Positions 1 through 10,437 of a stretch of 64,000 bases of DNA are shown one piece after another (the first letter of the stretch is position 1; each line of letters opens with the position of its first letter). Source of the DNA: Gallionella sp. (GTDB lineage Bacteria > Pseudomonadota > Gammaproteobacteria > Burkholderiales > Gallionellaceae); assembly GCA_028687335.1 (NCBI GenBank), contig JAQUAI010000011.1, positions 34,464-98,463 on the forward strand. Direction: 5' to 3'. The position numbers and the translations under genes are program-made. Below the pieces are notes generated by a model. It saw only the letters and a list, made by a program, of their open reading frames with translations, did not search any database and was not told the origin of the DNA.

Positions 1-570
1 CACAGTCTCAGCTTCATCCGTCCCCAGTTTTTTCAAGCTGGAAAAAAGCTGCGCCGAACATTGCGGAAAATGCTCCGTTAAATATTCTTTTACTGATCGT
101 AGTGTTTGCGTAGCCTGCTGGCGACTAAGCTTGTCTGATTTGGTCAATAACACATGAATTGGTTTTCCCGTAGGTGAAAACCAGTCCAACATCCCCACAT
201 CACGCTCGGTCAAGGGATGTCTCGCATCCATGATAACCACCAAACCCGCCAACTCTTCGCGCGTCTGTAAATACTGTCCCAGCAAAGCCTCCCAGTGCTT
301 CTGCACATCAGGCGGCACTTTGGCGTAGCCATATCCCGGCAAGTCAACGATGAAACGTTGGTCGCCTAGATCGAAGTAGTTCAGATGTTGCGTGCGTCCC
401 GGTGTCTTACTGGTGTAAGCCAGACGCACATGGTTTGCTAGCGTGTTGATGGCGCTCGATTTACCTGCATTGGATCGACCAACGAAGGCGACTTCCTTGC
501 CGCCGTGGAAAGGAAGGTCCTTGATGTGGTTGACCGTGGTGTAGAAGGTCGCTTTGGAGAATAGTCCCAT
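1..570 (-). CDS. engB: Ribosome biogenesis GTP-binding protein EngB/YsxC (3' end outside window)
   Basis: This is a GTPase of the TrmE-Era-EngA-YihA class, needed for assembly of the large ribosomal subunit. Translating the minus strand from the ATG at 570 gives a continuous frame to the window edge (190 codons). The P-loop GRSNAGKSS lies near residue 30, followed by the switch region TPGRTQ, the G3 motif DLPGYGYAK and the G4 motif LTKSDK. The family is usually about 200-210 residues, so only the extreme C-terminus is missing. The start codon abuts the stop of hemL on the same strand (570-572), although hemL lies upstream in genome coordinates and is read toward it. Confidence 0.93.
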   Translation of the reverse strand, partial: MGLFSKATFYTTVNHIKDLPFHGGKEVAFVGRSNAGKSSAINTLANHVRLAYTSKTPGRTQHLNYFDLGDQRFIVDLPGYGYAKVPPDVQKHWEALLGQYLQTREELAGLVVIMDARHPLTERDVGMLDWFSPTGKPIHVLLTKSDKLSRQQATQTLRSVKEYLTEHFPQCSAQLFSSLKKLGTDEAETV

Positions 571-1853
571 TATTTCCAGGCCGCGAAAACTTTGTCAGCC
601 GCCGCGATGGTCGCCGCGATGTCTGCATCGCTATGTGCCGCCGACACAAAGCCAGCCTCAAATGCGGAGGGTGCAAGGTACACACCTTCAGCCAGCATGG
701 CATGGAAGAAGCGATTGAACGCGGCCTTGTCGCTGGCCATCACCTCGGCATACGAAGTTGGCGCGGTTGCGCTGAAATAAAGGCCGAACATGCTGCCAAT
801 GGATTGCGCGCTGAAGGGGATGCCGTGTTTCTTAGCAACCGCAGTCAGGCCTTCTGTCATCTGTTTGGCGAGTTGCGTCAGGCGATCATAGAAGCCGAGC
901 GCTTGCACCAGCTTCAAGGTGGTCAAGCCTGCGGCGACGGCGACGGGATTGCCCGACAAGGTGCCTGCTTGATACACCGCGCCAAGCGGGGCGAGGCATT
1001 GCATGATGTCGCGACGTCCACCGAATGCTGCGGCAGGCAGACCGCCGCCCATCACCTTGCCCAAGGTGATGAGGTCCGGCTTGATGCCGTAATGACCGTG
1101 TGCACCTTGCAGGCCGACGCGGAAGCCGGACATGACTTCATCAAGGATCAGCACCGCACCGTGCTTGGTGCAAAGCTTGCGCATCGCATCGAGGAACTCG
1201 CGCTTCGGTAGGATCAGATTCATGTTGCCCGCGACCGGCTCTACGATCACAGCGGCGATCTCGTTGCCATATTCAGCAAAGGCTTTTTCCAGACCGGCTG
1301 CATCGTTGTAATCCAGCACCGTGGTCAACGCGGCGATCTCGGCGGGTACGCCGGATGAGCTAGGTTGGCCGAACGTCAGCGCGCCGGAGCCCGCTTTCAC
1401 CAACAGGCCATCCGAGTGGCCGTGGTAGCAACCTTCGAATTTGATGATGCGTGAACGGCCCGTGAAACCACGCGCCAAACGAATCGCCGTCATCGTCGCC
1501 TCAGTGCCGGAGCTGACCAGACGCACCATCTCCAGCGACGGCAAAATCTTGCACAAAGTTTCAGCGATCTCCAACTCGGCAGCTGTCGGCGCACCGAAGC
1601 CCAAGCCTTCGGCCGCAGCAGCTTGCACCGCTTTCACGACTTCGGGATGGCAGTGCCCAACGATCATTGGCCCCCATGAGTTCACGTAATCGATGTATTG
1701 CTTGTCGTCTGCATCCCACACATAAGCACCCTTGCCGCGCTTGAAGAACAGCGGTGTGCCACCCACGGATTTGAATGCGCGCACAGGCGAATTCACACCG
1801 CCAGGGATGAGCTTCTGGGATTGGTCGAAGAGTTCTTGATTGTGAGAGGTCAT
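570..1853 (-). CDS. hemL: Glutamate-1-semialdehyde 2,1-aminomutase
   Basis: This PLP enzyme converts glutamate-1-semialdehyde to 5-aminolevulinate, the first committed tetrapyrrole precursor in the C5 pathway. The 427-residue length is normal. It shows the class-III aminotransferase signature: the SSGTEATM phosphate-binding loop, [10 protein letters not shown], and the PLP lysine in [17 protein letters not shown]. It is the last gene but one of the minus-strand run thiD-thiE-hemL-engB, 3 bases after thiE and sharing a base with the engB start, so the four are probably co-transcribed. Heme supply would also serve the c-type heme proteins encoded elsewhere in the window. Confidence 0.97.
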   Translation of the reverse strand: MTSHNQELFDQSQKLIPGGVNSPVRAFKSVGGTPLFFKRGKGAYVWDADDKQYIDYVNSWGPMIVGHCHPEVVKAVQAAAAEGLGFGAPTAAELEIAETLCKILPSLEMVRLVSSGTEATMTAIRLARGFTGRSRIIKFEGCYHGHSDGLLVKAGSGALTFGQPSSSGVPAEIAALTTVLDYNDAAGLEKAFAEYGNEIAAVIVEPVAGNMNLILPKREFLDAMRKLCTKHGAVLILDEVMSGFRVGLQGAHGHYGIKPDLITLGKVMGGGLPAAAFGGRRDIMQCLAPLGAVYQAGTLSGNPVAVAAGLTTLKLVQALGFYDRLTQLAKQMTEGLTAVAKKHGIPFSAQSIGSMFGLYFSATAPTSYAEVMASDKAAFNRFFHAMLAEGVYLAPSAFEAGFVSAAHSDADIAATIAAADKVFAAWK

Positions 1854-1856
1854 TAC

Positions 1857-2489
1857 TTAAGTCCTACTGAATAAGGTTGAAAATTCTTTTGCTGCTTGTT
1901 CGATATCGGGTGCATCCCACAGAGCCGAGATGACAGCGAGTGAGTTTGCGCCAGCCTCAATCAACATCGCGCCATTCTGTTGTGTGATGCCGCCAATCGC
2001 CACGATGGGTACGTGTATCTCAGGGCGCGCTCCGCGCAACATAGATACTTCCGCTTTCACGGCTTCGGGTTTCACACTCGATGGGAAGAACGCGCCGAAC
2101 GCCACGTAATCCGCACCTTGTTGCACGGCCGCCAACGCCAAGGGCGCGCGATTATAGCAAGATACCCCGATGAGCTTGGCTTCACCGAGCATCGCACGTG
2201 CCGCCCCCACGCTGCCGTCCTCGCCACCTAGATGCACCCCATCAGCATCGACCTGTGAGGCGAGTGCCGCATCATCGTTCACGATGAAGGTGGTGTTGAA
2301 CTCGCGTGTGAGATCTCTTAAGGCCGACGCTTGGTGTAATTGAAGTGCGGCATCAGCACTTTTGTTGCGGTATTGCAGTACGCGAGCGCCGCCTTGTAGT
2401 GCGCGGCGGACTTTGCGTATCAATATCGCTGTATCCGACTCATCCGGCGTGACGGCGTAAAGGCCGTTAATTTTTGAGAGCGGGCTCAT
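1857..2489 (-). CDS. thiE: Thiamine-phosphate synthase
   Basis: ThiE joins HMP-pyrophosphate and thiazole phosphate to make thiamine monophosphate. The TIM-barrel motifs are clear: GLYAVTPDE at the N-terminus, LQYRNKSAD, FIVNDDAALA, GVHLGGEDG, GVSCYN and VAIGGITQQN. The open frame extends upstream to 2558, but the ATG at 2489 (MSPLSKING) gives the normal 210-residue protein. That start overlaps the end of thiD by 23 bases, which implies translational coupling. No riboswitch is visible in front of thiD-thiE; the TPP riboswitch of this window controls thiC instead. Confidence 0.95.
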   Translation of the reverse strand: MSPLSKINGLYAVTPDESDTAILIRKVRRALQGGARVLQYRNKSADAALQLHQASALRDLTREFNTTFIVNDDAALASQVDADGVHLGGEDGSVGAARAMLGEAKLIGVSCYNRAPLALAAVQQGADYVAFGAFFPSSVKPEAVKAEVSMLRGARPEIHVPIVAIGGITQQNGAMLIEAGANSLAVISALWDAPDIEQAAKEFSTLFSRT

Positions 2490-3300
2490 CCTCTTCGCCA
2501 CGAGCCCAGAACAAACGATCAGGAATATGTTGCCCCATACCGGGACGGAACCCTGCATTCAGCGTTTGCCAAGTATATTCTTGTGCCTCTTTGACCGCGT
2601 CCGGAACATCCACATCCTGCGCCAACAGTGCTGCAATGGCGGATGCCAAGGTACAGCCAGAGCCGTGATAAATACCGGGCAAACGATCCCAGCTATCGCT
2701 ACGAATCACCCCGTTTTCGCCGTAAAGCGTATTGACAACTTTGGCGGTTTGCTCGTGCGTGCCAGTAATCAGCACATACTCGCAACCCATGCGCAACAAG
2801 CGCTTGGCACATTCTTCCAAGCTGGGGTCATCATTTTCGTCATCATCATTCAAAGCCAGACGGCGTGCTTCGATACTATTAGGCGTAATGATGGTCGTTT
2901 GCGGGATGAGCAATTCACGCATTGCATCCAGCATATCCTCGTCGGCCAACTCGTCACCTCGACCGGATGCCAGCACCGGATCAAGTACCAACGGGATATC
3001 AGGGTAATCCGCCATCACTTCGGCAATCGCTGCAATATTTTCAATGCTGCCGAGCATGCCAATCTTGAATGCCGCAACCGGCACATCTTCCAGCATTGCC
3101 CGCGCCTGATCGACCACACACTCTGGGTCGATTGGAAACACATCTTCAACTCCGCTGGTATCTTGCACCGTCACTGCCGTAACCACCGAAAGTGGATGAC
3201 ATCCCATACTGGCAATGGTCAACAGATCTGCCTGCATACCCGCTCCGCCGCTCGGGTCGGTAGCGGAAAAAGTCATTACTAAAGGAAATGATTCAGACAT
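2467..3300 (-). CDS. thiD: Hydroxymethylpyrimidine/phosphomethylpyrimidine kinase
   Basis: This ribokinase-like enzyme phosphorylates HMP and HMP-phosphate to give the pyrimidine substrate of ThiE. Seen in the 277 residues are the N-terminal TFSATDPSGGAGMQADL substrate loop, VLDPVLASGRG, ITPNSIEARRL, and the C-terminal anion-hole and catalytic motif GIYHGSGCTLASAIAA. It is the first gene of a minus-strand run and overlaps thiE. The C-terminal tail after the catalytic motif is acidic and slightly longer than in E. coli ThiD. Confidence 0.95.
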   Translation of the reverse strand: MSESFPLVMTFSATDPSGGAGMQADLLTIASMGCHPLSVVTAVTVQDTSGVEDVFPIDPECVVDQARAMLEDVPVAAFKIGMLGSIENIAAIAEVMADYPDIPLVLDPVLASGRGDELADEDMLDAMRELLIPQTTIITPNSIEARRLALNDDDENDDPSLEECAKRLLRMGCEYVLITGTHEQTAKVVNTLYGENGVIRSDSWDRLPGIYHGSGCTLASAIAALLAQDVDVPDAVKEAQEYTWQTLNAGFRPGMGQHIPDRLFWARGEEDEPALKN

Positions 3301-3345
3301 GATTTTGGCCTAATGCCACTAGATGAAACGACGCGTCATTCTACC

Positions 3346-4119
3346 TTATCGCCCAGCCACATACGCCGCGACTTTGGCAAATTCGGCGACTGGCAAATTC
3401 TCGGCGCGCAGCCCAGCATCAATCCCCAGCAAGACAAATTCATCATCCGTCAGATACGCGCGCAAAGTGTTGCGCAATGTTTTGCGCCTTTGACCAAACG
3501 CGGCCGCAACAATTTGGGCAAACACAAGCTCATTTTTCACCACAATTTGCTCCGTTCGCAGAGGAATCATGCGCACGATGGCAGAATCTACCTTAGGCGC
3601 AGGTCGGAACGATTCCGGCGGCACGTCCAGCAACTTCTCCATATAAAAACGGTATTGCAACATCACAGACAAACGTCCGTAGGCAGGTGTTGAGGGATCG
3701 GCCACCATGCGTTCCACCACTTCGTTCTGCAACATGAAGTGCATATCGGTGATGCGCTCGGCGTACTCGGCGAAGTGGAACAGCAACGGCGAGGAGATGT
3801 TGTAGGGCAGGTTGCCCACGATGCGCAGCGGCGTGCCTAGTGTAGCGAAGTCGAACTGCAACGCATCACCTTCATGGATGACAATCTTGTCCTGCGGATA
3901 GTCAGTCTTCAAACGCGCGATGATGTCGCGGTCGATCTCCACCACGTGTAGTTTGTTCAGCTGTTTCAACAGCGGACGTGTCAGCGCACCAAGCCCAGGG
4001 CCGATCTCCACCATGTTGTCATTTGCTTCGGGGCGGATGCAACGCACGATGTCAGCGATGATGTTCTGATCAACGAGGAAGTTCTGCCCAAACTGTTTTT
4101 TAGCTTTATGCCCGCTCAT
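3346..4119 (-). CDS. rsmA: 16S rRNA (adenine1518/1519-N6) dimethyltransferase
   Basis: RsmA/KsgA dimethylates two adjacent adenines in the helix 45 loop of 16S rRNA during small-subunit maturation. The 257-residue protein has the SAM-binding motif [11 protein letters not shown] and the catalytic [11 protein letters not shown]. The N-terminal [14 protein letters not shown] is the typical RsmA start. The ATG lies within the last codons of pdxA (14-base overlap), giving the conserved order lptD-surA-pdxA-rsmA seen in many proteobacteria. Confidence 0.97.
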   Translation of the reverse strand: MSGHKAKKQFGQNFLVDQNIIADIVRCIRPEANDNMVEIGPGLGALTRPLLKQLNKLHVVEIDRDIIARLKTDYPQDKIVIHEGDALQFDFATLGTPLRIVGNLPYNISSPLLFHFAEYAERITDMHFMLQNEVVERMVADPSTPAYGRLSVMLQYRFYMEKLLDVPPESFRPAPKVDSAIVRMIPLRTEQIVVKNELVFAQIVAAAFGQRRKTLRNTLRAYLTDDEFVLLGIDAGLRAENLPVAEFAKVAAYVAGR

Positions 4120-5095
4120 TTTTTGCCATTTCTATTGCGACTTTGATCGCCTCCAACAAGCTGCCGACATTGGCTTTGCCCGTACCGGCTAATTCGAGTG
4201 CGGTGCCATGATCGACGGAGGTGCGGATGATGGGGAGGCCGAGGGTGATGTTCACGCCTTCGCCGAAGCTGGCGTGTTTGAGTACGGGTAAGCCTTGGTC
4301 GTGATACATCGCTAGCACGGCATCGCATTCGTGCAAGCGGTGTGCGACGAACAGGGTGTCTGCAGGTAGCGGTTGGCTCACATTGAAACCTTCGGCGCGC
4401 AATTTATCCAGCACCGGAATCATCACATCCATCTCTTCGCGACCGAGATAGCCGCCTTCACCCGCATGGGGATTCAGCCCTGCAACCAAAATACGTGGAT
4501 ACGCGATGCCAAAACGACATTGCAAATCCCGTTGCATGATGCGCAGGATATTTTCCAATAGCGGCTGTGTGATGGCATCGGCCACCTCGCGCAAAGGTAT
4601 ATGTGTCGTGGCCAAGGCCACGCGCATGCCGCCACCGGAGAGCATCATCACAACCAACGGCGTATTCGTCTGCTCGGCGAGAAATTCGGTGTGACCAGTA
4701 AAAGTAATGCCGGCATCATTAATGATGCCTTTGTGTACAGGGGCAGTGACCATGCCTGCAAACTCACCAGACAAGCAGCCGCGTAGCGCATAGCGTAACG
4801 TCTCCAATACATATTGTCCGTTTAGCGCATCTAGTATGCCAGCCTGGCACGGCACGACTAGCGGCACATGCATCACCGTCAGCGTATGTGGCAATGGCAG
4901 ACATGGATCACCTGCCGCGTAATCACGCAGTTGCAACGGCACACCCAGTCGAGCCGCCCGCTGTTGCAGCATTTCCTTATCGGCAACAACAAGCAATGGC
5001 TGTGTCAGTCCGGCACTGGCGAGACGCACACACAAATCAGGGCCGATACCAGCAGGCTCGCCCGACGTGACGATCAGTGGTGCAGAATTCAGCAA
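4106..5095 (-). CDS. pdxA: 4-hydroxythreonine-4-phosphate dehydrogenase
   Basis: PdxA oxidises 4-phosphohydroxy-L-threonine in the DXP-dependent pyridoxal phosphate pathway. The 329-residue protein begins [12 protein letters not shown] and has the substrate and metal segments [20 protein letters not shown] and [17 protein letters not shown], whose histidines bind the divalent metal. It directly follows surA (the start is the base before the surA stop) and overlaps rsmA, so surA-pdxA-rsmA is one transcription unit. Confidence 0.96.
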   Translation of the reverse strand: MLNSAPLIVTSGEPAGIGPDLCVRLASAGLTQPLLVVADKEMLQQRAARLGVPLQLRDYAAGDPCLPLPHTLTVMHVPLVVPCQAGILDALNGQYVLETLRYALRGCLSGEFAGMVTAPVHKGIINDAGITFTGHTEFLAEQTNTPLVVMMLSGGGMRVALATTHIPLREVADAITQPLLENILRIMQRDLQCRFGIAYPRILVAGLNPHAGEGGYLGREEMDVMIPVLDKLRAEGFNVSQPLPADTLFVAHRLHECDAVLAMYHDQGLPVLKHASFGEGVNITLGLPIIRTSVDHGTALELAGTGKANVGSLLEAIKVAIEMAKNERA

Positions 5096-6451
5096 TTAAT
5101 TTTGTTCGAGGCGATATTCGATGAAAGCGCGGTCACGCAGTTGACGCAACCAGTCCTGATACAGCTCATCCGATTTAAACGAGCCGATTGCCTGCCGAGC
5201 CTGCTGGCGTTTTTGCTGCTCACTGACATCGGTGTTGCGACGCTCAATCACTTGAATCAAATGCCAACCGAACTGAGTCTGTACCGCACCGATCATGCCC
5301 GGCTCCAACCGATTCATGGCTTCTTCGAACTCGCCCACCGTCTGGCCGGGAGATAGCCAATCCAGGTCACCACCTTGCTGAGCGCTACCATCCTGCGAAT
5401 AGCGTTTGGCCTGTTCGGCAAAGTCGGCACCGCTCTCGATGCGCGATTGAATCTCAAGAATACGTTTACGCGCTTCTGCCGCCGGAACAATTTCGCTGGT
5501 CTTAATCAGAATATGGCGCGCATGCGTTTGTACAATGACCACCGGCGCACTACCGCTGCGACGCTCAACCAATTTCAAAATATGGAACCCGCTTGGACTG
5601 CGCAACACTCCGGTCATTTGCCCCGGCTGAGCCGATTGCAATTCGTTCAAAAATAATGGCGGGATACGGTCGCTGGGACGCCAGCCGAGATCGCCACCCT
5701 TTAACGCATCTTTTGCGTCCGATGCACCAGCTGCCACTTGCGCAAAATCGGCACCGCCGCGCAGTTGCGCAAGTGCTTGCTCGGCCTTTTCGCGCGCGGC
5801 CTGAATTTTGTCGGCGCTAGCTTGTTCGGGCACGACAACCAAAATGTGCGCCAAGTGCAACTCTTCTGTTTCGCCACCCGCCTTAGCTTTGTTGGCCAAA
5901 TAACTATCCACTTCGGAATCGCTGATAACCAACTTGCTTTCCACTTCACGCTCGCGCAAACGGGTAGAAATAATTTCATTGCGAATTTCCTCGCGGAATT
6001 TTTTGTAGTCAACTCCCTCCGCCTCCAGCTTGGTACGAAATTCCGCTAGCGAAGGAAAACCGTTTTGTTGCGCAATCCGCGAAATCGCCATGTCAAGCTG
6101 AGTATCGTCCACACGAACGCCTACTTCTTTGGCATATTGAGTTTGCAGCAAGTCCGAAATCATGCGTTCGAGAATTTGCTTTTCCAAGACTTCAGGTGCG
6201 GGCAGCGGCGTACCCTGCTTATTCAACTGCCCCACCACCACACGCAAACGGTCATCCAATTCGCGCCGAGTAATCACATCCTCGTTGACGACGGCCACCA
6301 CGGAATCAATCACGGCAACCTGTTTTTGTGGGTCAAGCGCGGGAGAGACAACAACAGGAGCCGCTTCTGTCGGCGGCACATCAGCCGCAAATGCAGCCTG
6401 AGCTACCAACAACAAACACATCATAGAAAGAGACTTGGCTTGCATCATCAT
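5096..6451 (-). CDS. surA: Periplasmic chaperone / peptidyl-prolyl isomerase SurA
   Basis: SurA escorts unfolded outer-membrane proteins, including LptD, through the periplasm. A signal peptide ends near AQAAFA. An N-terminal chaperone domain (VVAVVNEDVITRRELDDR) is followed by two parvulin domains, at about residues 195-300 (HLAHILVVVP) and 310-410 (HARHILIKTS). The frame also opens at a TTG (6466) inside the lptD coding end. Three consecutive ATGs (6451, 6448, 6445) follow an AAAGG ribosome site, and the third has the best spacing. Position immediately after lptD is the conserved arrangement. Confidence 0.95.
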   Translation of the reverse strand: MMMQAKSLSMMCLLLVAQAAFAADVPPTEAAPVVVSPALDPQKQVAVIDSVVAVVNEDVITRRELDDRLRVVVGQLNKQGTPLPAPEVLEKQILERMISDLLQTQYAKEVGVRVDDTQLDMAISRIAQQNGFPSLAEFRTKLEAEGVDYKKFREEIRNEIISTRLREREVESKLVISDSEVDSYLANKAKAGGETEELHLAHILVVVPEQASADKIQAAREKAEQALAQLRGGADFAQVAAGASDAKDALKGGDLGWRPSDRIPPLFLNELQSAQPGQMTGVLRSPSGFHILKLVERRSGSAPVVIVQTHARHILIKTSEIVPAAEARKRILEIQSRIESGADFAEQAKRYSQDGSAQQGGDLDWLSPGQTVGEFEEAMNRLEPGMIGAVQTQFGWHLIQVIERRNTDVSEQQKRQQARQAIGSFKSDELYQDWLRQLRDRAFIEYRLEQN

Positions 6452-6462
6452 CCTTTGGTTAT

Positions 6463-8679
6463 TCAACGTAATACGACCGATTTTTTGTCGCTGGGCTTGT
6501 CATTGAGTTTGGTATAGCCAGGCACACTACGTTTGAGCAAGCCCAAGGGATCGGAACCAACCTTAACTAAGTCATTTAATTCGAGTTGTATGAAAAAGCC
6601 GGTATTGGCTTGCTGGGTACCCACAGTAAAACGCTGTGCTACAAAGCGTAGCGTCCAGCAGCTTTCATTATACTCAAGCCCGCCAATCGCCTCCAAAAGG
6701 CGAGCATCTTGGAACGAGTAATTCCAACGTGCCACTGCGTGCCAGCGATGCGATAACGGCCATTGTGCCGACATATCGACTTGGCGCAAGGTGTTGCGCT
6801 GGAAGCGATAACCCAAGTTAAGTACTTTCCCCGGCTCTGGCACATAACGTGCAGCAAGGTTGTAGCGTTGGGTATGCGACTGATTCGGATCAATCTGAAA
6901 TTCACTATCCAGCGTCAAGGCATCAGTCAGCCGCCCACTGGCCGCCAGCAAAATATCGGAACGGCTAGTACCCAAAGTAGGGGCCACTAAATTCACTTGC
7001 GGCGCACTGAAGCTGAAACGCTCGCCCACCGTCACCTTCAAACGCTCAGCGCCGTTGCTCTGTTCCAGCAGACGCGATGTCATCGCCAATGTGACGTGAT
7101 TGGCATCACCAACTCGGTCACTGCCGAAAAAACGGTTTTCAGAAAATATCTGAGAGAAATTGAACGTCGCTTGTGCGGTGTCAAAATTAGGCAATTGCGC
7201 TTGATCACGATAGGGCACAAAAACATAAAACAGGCGTGGCTCCAACGTATGGGTGTAATCCGTCCCGAGCAAATTCCAGTCACGCTCCAATGCCACGCCG
7301 CTATCCACACTCAACAAAGGCAAAGTGCGTGAAGCATTAGGCAATGCGGCAGCATTATTGGCACCCATCACATAATGAGTGCTGTGCAACGCCAACTTAG
7401 GTGTCAAGTAAAAAGCGGGATTGCTGATGAGCGGGTAAGTCACGCTTGGATTGAGCACCAGACGCCGCGCATTCAGCGCCGAAGGATGGCTAAAATCAAC
7501 GAACTCACCCGCAAATGTAAGCGCGGCACCGTTATAGTCCTGCTGTGCGGAAATATTTAACTGTGGCAGGCGCGCATACGGCACCGCAATCGGCGCGGCT
7601 TGATCCTGCAAAGTCTGATAGCGCTGCACGCGCGCACTCGCATTCCACCAACCTCCGCTATAAGCCAGCACCCCCTCTTGCAGCAAGTTCACCTGCGAAG
7701 TCGTCGTCACACCATCGGCCAAATCACGGAAATAAGCATCATCCGAAGCCCGATTAAAATTAACATAAGCACTGAAGCCGCCACCTAACGCCTGCGAATG
7801 CTTCAAGGCAAGGTATCCCCGACTCCGGTTGGCGATGGCATCGCCAGGCAGTACATCTACTCTTAATTCACCCGCATACTGCGGCTCAAGATAACGAAAC
7901 TCGGTATTCAGCATCACCCCGCGCTTAGTCATTACTCGCGGTGCAAATGTTGCATCGCGATTAGGTGCGATATTCCAGTAATAAGGAACCGTAATTTCGG
8001 TACCGCTCTTGGTTGTGCCGCCGAACACTGGCGCAAGAAAACCGGATTTGCGGTTGTCGCCCAGCGGGAAGTCCATCCAAGGCGAATACAAGATCGGCGT
8101 ACCCATAAACTCGACCGTAGCATGATGCGCCACGCCAATTTGTGCTTCACGGTCAATCTCCAGCCCTTTCATCTTGAGCTGCCAATCCTCATTGTCGGCA
8201 GGGCAAGTGGTATAGCTTGCATTATCCAGTGTGTAGTGTTGCTTATCTTGAAAATGCATCACATCAGCTGCACCGCGCCCGTCATTTTCAGCTAGATAGT
8301 AGACCGGCTGCGTCATCGTGCCGACACTGGTTTCGAGATTAAGCACCAGATGCGGGCCGCTCATCGTATTGCCCTCTTGCTCAACCACAACATGACCCTG
8401 TGCATCCAGATCCTGCGTCTCCTGGTAATACAGTAGCGTATCTGCCTTGATCGACTGCCCACGCTTGCGCACGATGGCGTTGCCCGTCGCCTCGATCTGA
8501 TTTTCTTTTTTACCAGTCAGATGATCCGCCTCGACAAAAGCGGGCGTATCTTCCTCGGTCTCGGCCATCGCCATAAAAGTCTTATCCATTCGCAGGGCGA
8601 GCACATCCACTTCGGCTCCAGCCGCAGGGGCAAGGGAGCAAAGCAGGGCAAACACAACAGGCTTAAGACGGAACTGCAT
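6463..8679 (-). CDS. lptD: LPS-assembly outer-membrane protein LptD
   Basis: LptD, with LptE, inserts lipopolysaccharide into the outer leaflet. The 738-residue length is within the family range. A signal peptide (FALLCSLAPAAGA) is followed by the LptA-like periplasmic domain (VEADHLTGKKENQIEATGNA, about residues 45-160) and a large C-terminal beta-barrel. The barrel begins around YSPWMDFPLGDNRKSGFLAP, the typical LptD motif. Cysteines lie at TTCPADNED and ESCWTLRF, matching the need for disulfides. It is the first gene of the lptD-surA-pdxA-rsmA unit and is transcribed divergently from amgK. Confidence 0.96.
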   Translation of the reverse strand: MQFRLKPVVFALLCSLAPAAGAEVDVLALRMDKTFMAMAETEEDTPAFVEADHLTGKKENQIEATGNAIVRKRGQSIKADTLLYYQETQDLDAQGHVVVEQEGNTMSGPHLVLNLETSVGTMTQPVYYLAENDGRGAADVMHFQDKQHYTLDNASYTTCPADNEDWQLKMKGLEIDREAQIGVAHHATVEFMGTPILYSPWMDFPLGDNRKSGFLAPVFGGTTKSGTEITVPYYWNIAPNRDATFAPRVMTKRGVMLNTEFRYLEPQYAGELRVDVLPGDAIANRSRGYLALKHSQALGGGFSAYVNFNRASDDAYFRDLADGVTTTSQVNLLQEGVLAYSGGWWNASARVQRYQTLQDQAAPIAVPYARLPQLNISAQQDYNGAALTFAGEFVDFSHPSALNARRLVLNPSVTYPLISNPAFYLTPKLALHSTHYVMGANNAAALPNASRTLPLLSVDSGVALERDWNLLGTDYTHTLEPRLFYVFVPYRDQAQLPNFDTAQATFNFSQIFSENRFFGSDRVGDANHVTLAMTSRLLEQSNGAERLKVTVGERFSFSAPQVNLVAPTLGTSRSDILLAASGRLTDALTLDSEFQIDPNQSHTQRYNLAARYVPEPGKVLNLGYRFQRNTLRQVDMSAQWPLSHRWHAVARWNYSFQDARLLEAIGGLEYNESCWTLRFVAQRFTVGTQQANTGFFIQLELNDLVKVGSDPLGLLKRSVPGYTKLNDKPSDKKSVVLR

Positions 8680-8748
8680 GAATTACGATAGGCGATGTCA
8701 GTGGTAAACTGGCGCGAGTTTACCATTAAGCCTCTCTGGAATCTTCCT

Positions 8749-9744
8749 ATGCAACGTCAGCAACAACTGACAACCTGGTTGACCGGGTTGTACCCCAACA
8801 AAACCTTCACCCTCGCCCCCGCTTCTGCGGATGCCAGCTTCCGCCGCTACTTTCGCGCCACTTTTGCGGATGACACAAGCAAAATCGTCATGGATGCGCC
8901 GCCGCAACACGAGGATTGCAAGCCATTTTTGCATATCGGAAAATTGTTCGAAGATGCCGGAACTCATGTCCCGCACGTTTATGCGCAAGATTTGGAACAA
9001 GGCTTTCTACTGCTCTCCGACCTTGGCAACACCACCTATCTGCAAGCACTGAATGCGGACAACGCAAAGCAACTTTATAGCGCAGCAACTGATGCCCTGA
9101 TTCAAATTCAACTCGCATCCCAAGCGGACGAACTACCCGTTTACGACGAGGCACTGCTGCGCCGCGAGCTAAATCTGTTCCCAGAGTGGTACATCAACAA
9201 ACACCTCGGCATCACACTCACCGAAAAACAACAGGGCAAACTGGAAGAATGTTTCCAGCGCATCCTGCGCAACAATCTTGCCCAACCGCGTGTTTACGTA
9301 CACCGCGACTATCACTCCAGAAATCTCATGGTGACCGAACCCAATCCCGGCATCATCGACTTTCAGGATGCCGTGTACGGCCCCATCACCTACGACCTAG
9401 CCTCGCTTTTCAAAGATGCCTATATCCGCTGGGAAGAGCCGGAAATCATGGACTGGCTGATCCGTTACTGGGAAAAAGCGCGTAAAGCCGGATTGCCGGT
9501 ACGCGAAGATTTCGGCGAGTTCTACCGCGATTACGAAATGATGGGCGTGCAGCGCCACATCAAAGTGCTTGGCATTTTTGCGCGGCTTTACCACCGTGAC
9601 GGAAAAGACGGCTACCTGAAGGATATGCCGCTGGTATTCGACTATCTGCATCGCGCTTGCGCACGTTATATCGACCTCAAGCCACTGCTGAATCTTTTGG
9701 ATGAGCTGGTTCCGCAGGATCAACGGATGGGGTACACATTTTGA
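8749..9744 (+). CDS. amgK: Phosphotransferase, likely N-acetylmuramate/N-acetylglucosamine anomeric kinase AmgK
   Basis: This is an aminoglycoside-phosphotransferase fold (APH) enzyme with the catalytic loop VYVHRDYHSRNLM and the metal site GIIDFQDAVYGP. The 331-residue size and the immediately following MurU-type nucleotidyltransferase fit the AmgK/MurU peptidoglycan-recycling route, which turns recovered MurNAc into UDP-MurNAc without MurA. The frame runs upstream to 8695, but the ATG at 8749 (MQRQQQLTTW) matches the family start. It overlaps murU by 4 bases. Function is inferred from family and context. Confidence 0.85.
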   Translation: MQRQQQLTTWLTGLYPNKTFTLAPASADASFRRYFRATFADDTSKIVMDAPPQHEDCKPFLHIGKLFEDAGTHVPHVYAQDLEQGFLLLSDLGNTTYLQALNADNAKQLYSAATDALIQIQLASQADELPVYDEALLRRELNLFPEWYINKHLGITLTEKQQGKLEECFQRILRNNLAQPRVYVHRDYHSRNLMVTEPNPGIIDFQDAVYGPITYDLASLFKDAYIRWEEPEIMDWLIRYWEKARKAGLPVREDFGEFYRDYEMMGVQRHIKVLGIFARLYHRDGKDGYLKDMPLVFDYLHRACARYIDLKPLLNLLDELVPQDQRMGYTF

Positions 9745-10430
9745 TCGCAATGATTCTGGCGGCTGGACGCGGCGAACGCATGCGCCCGCTGACCGACCAC
9801 ACCCCCAAGCCACTGCTACAAGTCGGCGACAAACCACTCATCGTTTGGCATATCGAACGCCTTGCCCGCGCGGGCATCACCCAGCTTGTCATCAACCATG
9901 CCCACTTGGGCGAACAAATTGAATCCGCACTGGGTGACGGTTCACGCTTCGGCGTATCCATCCACTATTCGCCCGAACGCCCTGCCGCGCTGGAAACCGC
10001 AGGCGGCATCGCCCATGCCTTACACCTGCTGGGCTCCACCCCGTTCGCGGTCATCAACGGCGACATCTGGTGCGACTACGATTTCACCCACCTGCCCGCG
10101 TTAGCAACCGCCATGCAAAACAACGGGGATCAGGCTCATCTGATATTAGTGAATAACCCCGAGCACAATCCCAAAGGTGATTTTGGCTTGCATGATGGCC
10201 GCGTACTCAATCCGCCGCCCCTTTCCGGTGCCTATACCTTCAGCGGCATCGGCCTCTACCAGCCCGAGCTATTCGCCCATATTCCGCATGGAACCAAGGC
10301 CCCGCTCGCCCCACTGCTGCGCGAACAAATCGCGCTCGGTAAGGTTAGCGGCGAACATCATGGCGGACGCTGGATTGATGTTGGCACACCGCAACGGCTG
10401 TTCGCGCTCGACAACGAACTAAGCGCCTAG
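9741..10430 (+). CDS. murU: Nucleotidyltransferase, likely N-acetylmuramate-1-phosphate uridylyltransferase MurU
   Basis: This is a 229-residue sugar-phosphate nucleotidyltransferase. The GT-A signature MILAAGRGERMRPLTD is at the start and PLLQVGDKPL follows; the metal site FAVINGDIW and the closing RWIDVGTPQRL motif are also present. The start is either a TTG at 9741 overlapping the amgK stop (TTGA) or the ATG at 9750. The TTG is preferred for coupling, but only two or three residues are at stake. With AmgK it would make UDP-MurNAc from recycled MurNAc. Confidence 0.85.
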   Translation: MIAMILAAGRGERMRPLTDHTPKPLLQVGDKPLIVWHIERLARAGITQLVINHAHLGEQIESALGDGSRFGVSIHYSPERPAALETAGGIAHALHLLGSTPFAVINGDIWCDYDFTHLPALATAMQNNGDQAHLILVNNPEHNPKGDFGLHDGRVLNPPPLSGAYTFSGIGLYQPELFAHIPHGTKAPLAPLLREQIALGKVSGEHHGGRWIDVGTPQRLFALDNELSA

Positions 10431-10437
10431 CTTCGCC

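Noticed and set aside
633..1211. Plus-strand open frame opposite hemL
   Set aside because: Antisense shadow of a well-conserved gene.
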